From Brachionus koreanus (lineage: Eukaryota > Rotifera > Eurotatoria > Ploima > Brachionidae), in assembly GCA_016987375.1 (NCBI GenBank), contig PJRA01000216.1, positions 997,079 to 1,045,424 of the forward strand: a stretch of DNA of 48,346 nucleotides, read 5' to 3'. A model generated the notes under the pieces. The model saw only the letters and a list, made by a program, of their open reading frames with translations, was not told the origin of the DNA and made no database searches. Shown in pieces: positions 45,001 to 48,346 of this stretch (positions are counted from its first letter, which is position 1; each line of letters starts with the position of its first letter). Made by a program: the position numbers and the translations under genes.

Positions 45001-46473
45001 AAAGGAAAAATATTTTCTTAAATAAATATTTAAAATTACATGAATTAACAAGTGCAATGGATCCATTAAAATCCTCAACTGGCTTACAACAATTAACAAA
45101 CCATCCAAATTTGTAAAAAATATATTGACCAGTTTCAGTGAACAAATGCAATCTTTAAATTGTCTTTAAATAATGTCTTAGTTCAAATTCTGGTTAAAAA
45201 TTACTTAAAACTATCTTCAGGATCCCAACACACAGCTGAAATTTGATTTTCCAAATCAAAATTAATAGATTGCTTCAAATACCAGTGATAATTGCTCATT
45301 GACCATAATTGGACTTAAATTAGATAATTAGTAGTCCTAAAATTATAACTTAATTTATTTACCAATTGATTTGTACTCAGAATCTTTAGTAGGATCAACT
45401 AGCTCGGCCCATATGCATAAAATGCTAGAATCTAAATTCCAAGATAGACTATTGATTTTCATCTGCCCTATTGAAAAAGGGAGTTGAAAGGTGCCATGAG
45501 AGAGTCCATTTCTTTCAAAAAATATTATTTCATGTTTATTAAATCTATGAATTGATGTTGTAATTAATGATTTTGAATATTTCCAATCAATTGCCGAATC
45601 AAGAACATTAATGTCCTTTTCAATTGTTGAATGCACTACTCCTTCACGATTGAAAACTTGAAACTTTCTACTGTTTGTAATCGAATCAATAAAGTGGACC
45701 GCAAAAAATTCACCATCAGGTCTCCAACAAATTTTCGATTCTCCATCATCCCATGGCAAAATTTGATCTTCAGTCTTTAAAAAAATTTAAAAGAAAATTT
45801 TTTTGTTATCTTTATTTTGATACCTTTTCTTTGGCTGCACTTTTTCCAACAGAACCTTTAAATTGAGTTTCATAAGATCCCCAACCAACATTTACAAATT
45901 CGTTTTCAACTAAATTCTCAGTCGATATTTTTTGCTCGCTAACAATGTCAAAATCCTTTGTCATTAGAACAAGAGCTTTGGTTGAAGTAACCAAGGCTAG
46001 TAATTCTTGATCCGGACTCCATTGAGCAGCAGATAAGCCATCTGAAATGCTTCCTACACCTTCAATCTATACAAAAAAAAAAAACAATATATATTTTTTT
46101 CAGTATTTTTTTAAATTTTTATTCACTGTTTTTGTTAAAACATTAAGAAGATTTAAATCTCCTTTGGTATTTATCAAGCATATATTGTTTGATTCAGTTA
46201 AGAATTGAAACAAAATTAGCTTGCTATCCTGACTGTTTGATAAAAATTCTGATGTCAAGTCAAAGATTGTTTCAACATTCTAAAAATAAAAGGCTTTTAT
46301 TTTCCAAAACGATCGTTTTAAATAATTACTTTATCATCCATGATTTGATATATCTTATTGTGGTCTGATATGTAAAGACAATTCATATTGGTGTCAAATG
46401 AAATTAGTTCAATTCGCTCGTTTGAAATATTCAAACGTCTTTCGTTCGAAATAAGTTGCTTTAGATCGTTCAT
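39089..46473 (-). CDS. ELP1: ELP1 (IKAP), scaffold subunit of the Elongator tRNA-modification complex
   Basis: Seventeen exons join in phase into 1294 aa (human 1332): 46330-46473, 46127-46279, 45824-46066, 45363-45774, 45205-45313, 45040-45152, 44813-44989, 44691-44748, 42977-43141, 42828-42928, 42683-42777, 42487-42637, 42258-42432, 42046-42204, 41767-41996, 41582-41715, 39089-40354. The N-terminal half is the double WD40 region (VLMTKDFD, GWGSYETQFKGS, LPWDDGESKICWRPDGEFFA, HWYLKQSI, IPPPMS, LLQMPRGNLELIHPRTLVV). The C-terminal half is the helical region (ILYDHNPKNFLDNL, LLYIVDVNELFDVALGTYDF, VAEKSQKDPKEYLPFLNELK), then the basic tRNA-binding stretch (KSKRKNRQKKTLISLKKGS) before YEDLALIQELSDI. 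ELP1 dimerises and holds the catalytic ELP3 that modifies wobble uridines. Introns are mostly 45-100 nt; two (43142-44690 and 40355-41581) exceed 1.2 kb and hold repeats. No break was found. Confidence 0.96.
40840..41012. repeat. Foldback element in ELP1 intron 16
   Basis: Arms at about 40846-40892 and 40968-41010 are reverse complements (ATATAAGTAAACTTTG...; AGTTAATTTAACCCAGACTTG against CAAGTCTGAGTTAAATTAACT). The loop carries AAGTC-type repeats like the element at 16111-16440. Non-coding, MITE-like. Confidence 0.8.
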
Positions 46474-46857
46474 CGTTTTTAGAATGTCTGCCTAAATTCT
46501 AATAAAAATTTAGATAAATAATTATTTAGATATGTTTTTCTAAAATTTATTTTCAAATTTCAATTTAAATTTTAACACTAAAAGTAGTTCATGTATTAAT
46601 TGAAAAATGGAAAAAAACCTTTTTTAAAATCACATGGTAGACTAGAGTTTCTAAATGTGTCTTATTTTATTTGGAATAATTCATAATTTGAAAATAAGCA
46701 AAAATGAGCATTGATTTAGTCGTATTAACTATTAGGATCTAATGTCAAAATTTATTCCTAAAATAAAAAATTTAGAAATTTTTTTTTAAATTTTAGTCAA
46801 AAATGTAATTTGAATTTTTTAAATATCGAGAATTAGATTTATTTATAGAATTTTAAA
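46474..46857. other. ELP1 5' flank
   Basis: Presumed ELP1 promoter and 5' UTR. The first ~100 bp are also present in the partial copy at 37880-37984. TTAACACTAAAAG at about 46576 resembles a decayed MITE end. Confidence 0.4.
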
Positions 46858-47645
46858 TGTCCTCTAAGAAAATGAGCCATTGAGCGTAAAAGATGATGAT
46901 AATCAGATAAAGAAATATCAGGACTTGATGCTAGATGAGGAAAAATCCTATCTGGACTTCTATTTTTACTATTGTACTTATAAGCTGTAAGAGGTCTATC
47001 GTTTTCTTGAAGAAACAAACTTAGCTTTCTTTTGACCAAAGAAGCATATATTTCTTGAAATGAAGCATACTTTCATCTTAATTGTTCAGAATAAAGTTCT
47101 TTATTTTTATCAAAACTGTCTGGAACCAGCATAAAGTTTATTGCCCCTTGGAAATTCTACTAAACATACAAAATTTCTTTTTTTATCAAAGCGTCCTAAT
47201 TTCACGACTAATTGAGCTAGTTGAGATGAGTCCAACTATTGATATATGTTATCATAATTTCTAAAATAGATTCATTTATTATTTCATTATATTCACAATC
47301 ATCGTTGTTTACCAAAGTCTATCAAATCAAAAATACATCTCGGCAACGTCTGTTAAATTTGTTAATCAAATAAAGGTGACGATATATCGTCGGTTGTGAT
47401 GTTTAACGATCATTTGATAATTTACTATTACTTTGCTCGGGATTGCATCAACAGCCTTAAGCAGAATTCTGATTGAGAATAGCTGGTCTACCTCACCCTT
47501 TCTTCCTCTTAAGGCTCGTATCACCTCTTTTTAATTTTTTAAAACACTTTTGAACCCTTCTTACTTTGAGCGCATTATCACCTTCCGCCAGAAATATTTC
47601 ACGAGTTACTGCTCTCCAATAATGACGTAATCATTATAGGAATAA
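46858..47645 (-). mobile_element. Decayed mariner-like transposon, copy C
   Basis: Best preserved of the three copies. In reverse: GRKGEVDQLFSIRILLKAVD (helix-turn-helix part), INFMLVPDSFDKNKELYSEQ, LFLQENDRPLTAYKY (the QDNARPHTA catalytic region), FPHLASSPDISLSDYHHLLR (the YSPDLAPSDYHLFRS block, last catalytic Asp) and AHFLRGHLKF. Several stops and frameshifts make it inactive. Ends are approximate; terminal repeats were not identified. Confidence 0.88.
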
Positions 47646-48199
47646 GATTTTGAAAATTTTCAATTAAATTTTTTTTTTTTTTAATTAAATTAAAAATAAT
47701 ATTACAATATTATATTAATACAGCCGAATTAGTTAAGAAGGGCACTGATCGTAACACAATGCTACATCACAGATCGTATGCACTGTGGAGCTCTATGAAT
47801 AATTCTGATCTAATTTTTATCTTCTTTTCTTCAATATAATTATTTTGGCTAATAATTTGAAAAACGTCAATTAGAACATGACAAAAATAAATTAATAATA
47901 GATTTCAAAAATGATAATAAATAATTAAAAACAGTTTATTTTGATTTTAAATTATTTTTTTTTGACAAATATAAGCTTTTAAATTTTAGGCAAAATAACT
48001 TTAGTTTGTGATTAATTATTTTTAAAGTAATATTCATTAAATATTTAGATAATTTAATAACAAAAAAGCTCCATTTATTTAAATAAATGCTGATCTTAAA
48101 GCTTTTCTTAAAAAAAGAAAGTTTTTAACAAATCGTAAAAAATCAAAAAATCTTTTAGTTGTCTCTTTATAGTTGATATTATCATTTTTCAATCGAAAA
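47646..48199. other. Spacer, no gene seen
   Basis: AT-rich sequence between the mariner remnant and the GC-rich element at the right edge. No recognisable feature. Confidence 0.35.
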
Positions 48200-48346
48200 T
48201 AGTGTTGGGTAACGGTCAACTTTGGCCGGCCGGCCTACGGCCGGATTTTAACGGCCGAATTTTAGACCGTCTGTAAATTGGCCGGCCGTATGTGAGCCGT
48301 CTTTAAAAGGACCAACCGTGTGGTGGCGGGCCAAGTGACTGACCGA
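48200..48346 (+). mobile_element. Left part of a GC-rich, hAT-like non-autonomous element, cut by the window end
   Basis: TAGTGTTGGGTAACGG at 48200 resembles the CAGTGTTGGG ends of many hAT transposons. The following ~130 bp are rich in GGCCGG, CGGCCG and ACCGTC units in a mirrored arrangement, very unlike the AT-rich host sequence. The right end lies outside the window, so the target duplication cannot be checked. Confidence 0.5.

Noticed and set aside
46570..46600. TTAACACTAAAAG near the ELP1 start
   Set aside because: Resembles a MITE end, but the body does not match and no second end is present.
1..48346. tRNA, rRNA, snRNA or spliced-leader RNA genes, and CRISPR arrays
   Set aside because: I looked for tRNA box motifs and repeated spacers and saw none that I could support; a covariance-model search would be needed to exclude small RNAs.

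Overview
The window is nuclear DNA of a small, very AT-rich animal genome (about a quarter G+C by eye). It carries metazoan genes with mostly short GT-AG introns (45-100 nt), short intergenic spaces and many decayed transposons. The gene set (TAF1A, TMEM242, basigin, muscarinic receptor, PEX11G, CPEB1, ELP1, chitin-binding peritrophin-type proteins) fits a protostome. Base composition, compactness and intron size would suit a monogonont rotifer such as Brachionus, but that assignment is inference, not something the sequence proves.

Layout, left to right: a PTB/PID-domain protein (-, 518-2512); TMEM242 and TAF1A (+, 3527-5445), whose reading frames overlap by ATGA; a truncated piggyBac-like MITE joined to a 5'-truncated LINE (6184-7040); a DNAJA1-type co-chaperone (-, 7480-8679) with a perfect three-unit heat-shock element upstream; a retroelement graveyard (reverse transcriptase/RNase H, Merlin, mariner; 9.8-13.1 kb); a basigin-like immunoglobulin protein (-, 13634-14523); a long repeat-rich spacer with an assembly gap; an unrecognised five-exon gene broken by one missing base (-, 17958-19037); a second LINE plus MITE (19195-20351); two tandem secreted chitin-binding proteins (-, 20564-24025), one a large Thr-rich mucin; an intact MITE; a muscarinic-type acetylcholine receptor (+, 27458-29424) followed at once by PEX11G (+, to 30552); a GC-rich inverted repeat; a possible tiny membrane protein; CPEB1 (+, 33663-36411); a partial copy of the ELP1 5' end, a gapped palindrome and a mariner fragment; the complete 17-exon ELP1 (-, 39089-46473); another mariner; and the edge of a GC-rich hAT-like element.

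The genes belong to separate housekeeping or tissue programmes (Pol I transcription, mitochondrial ATP synthase assembly, protein folding, tRNA modification, translational control, peroxisome division, neurotransmission, extracellular matrix). I see no prokaryote-like pathway cluster. The most unusual item is the TMEM242/TAF1A pair, which looks like a dicistronic transcription unit in an animal. The next most interesting are the duplicated ELP1 5' end beyond its own 3' end, the two MITE-LINE junctions in the same orientation, and two chitin-binding domains lacking the same two cysteines. All exon models were derived by hand from splice sites, reading phase and remembered family similarity; no database search was run.
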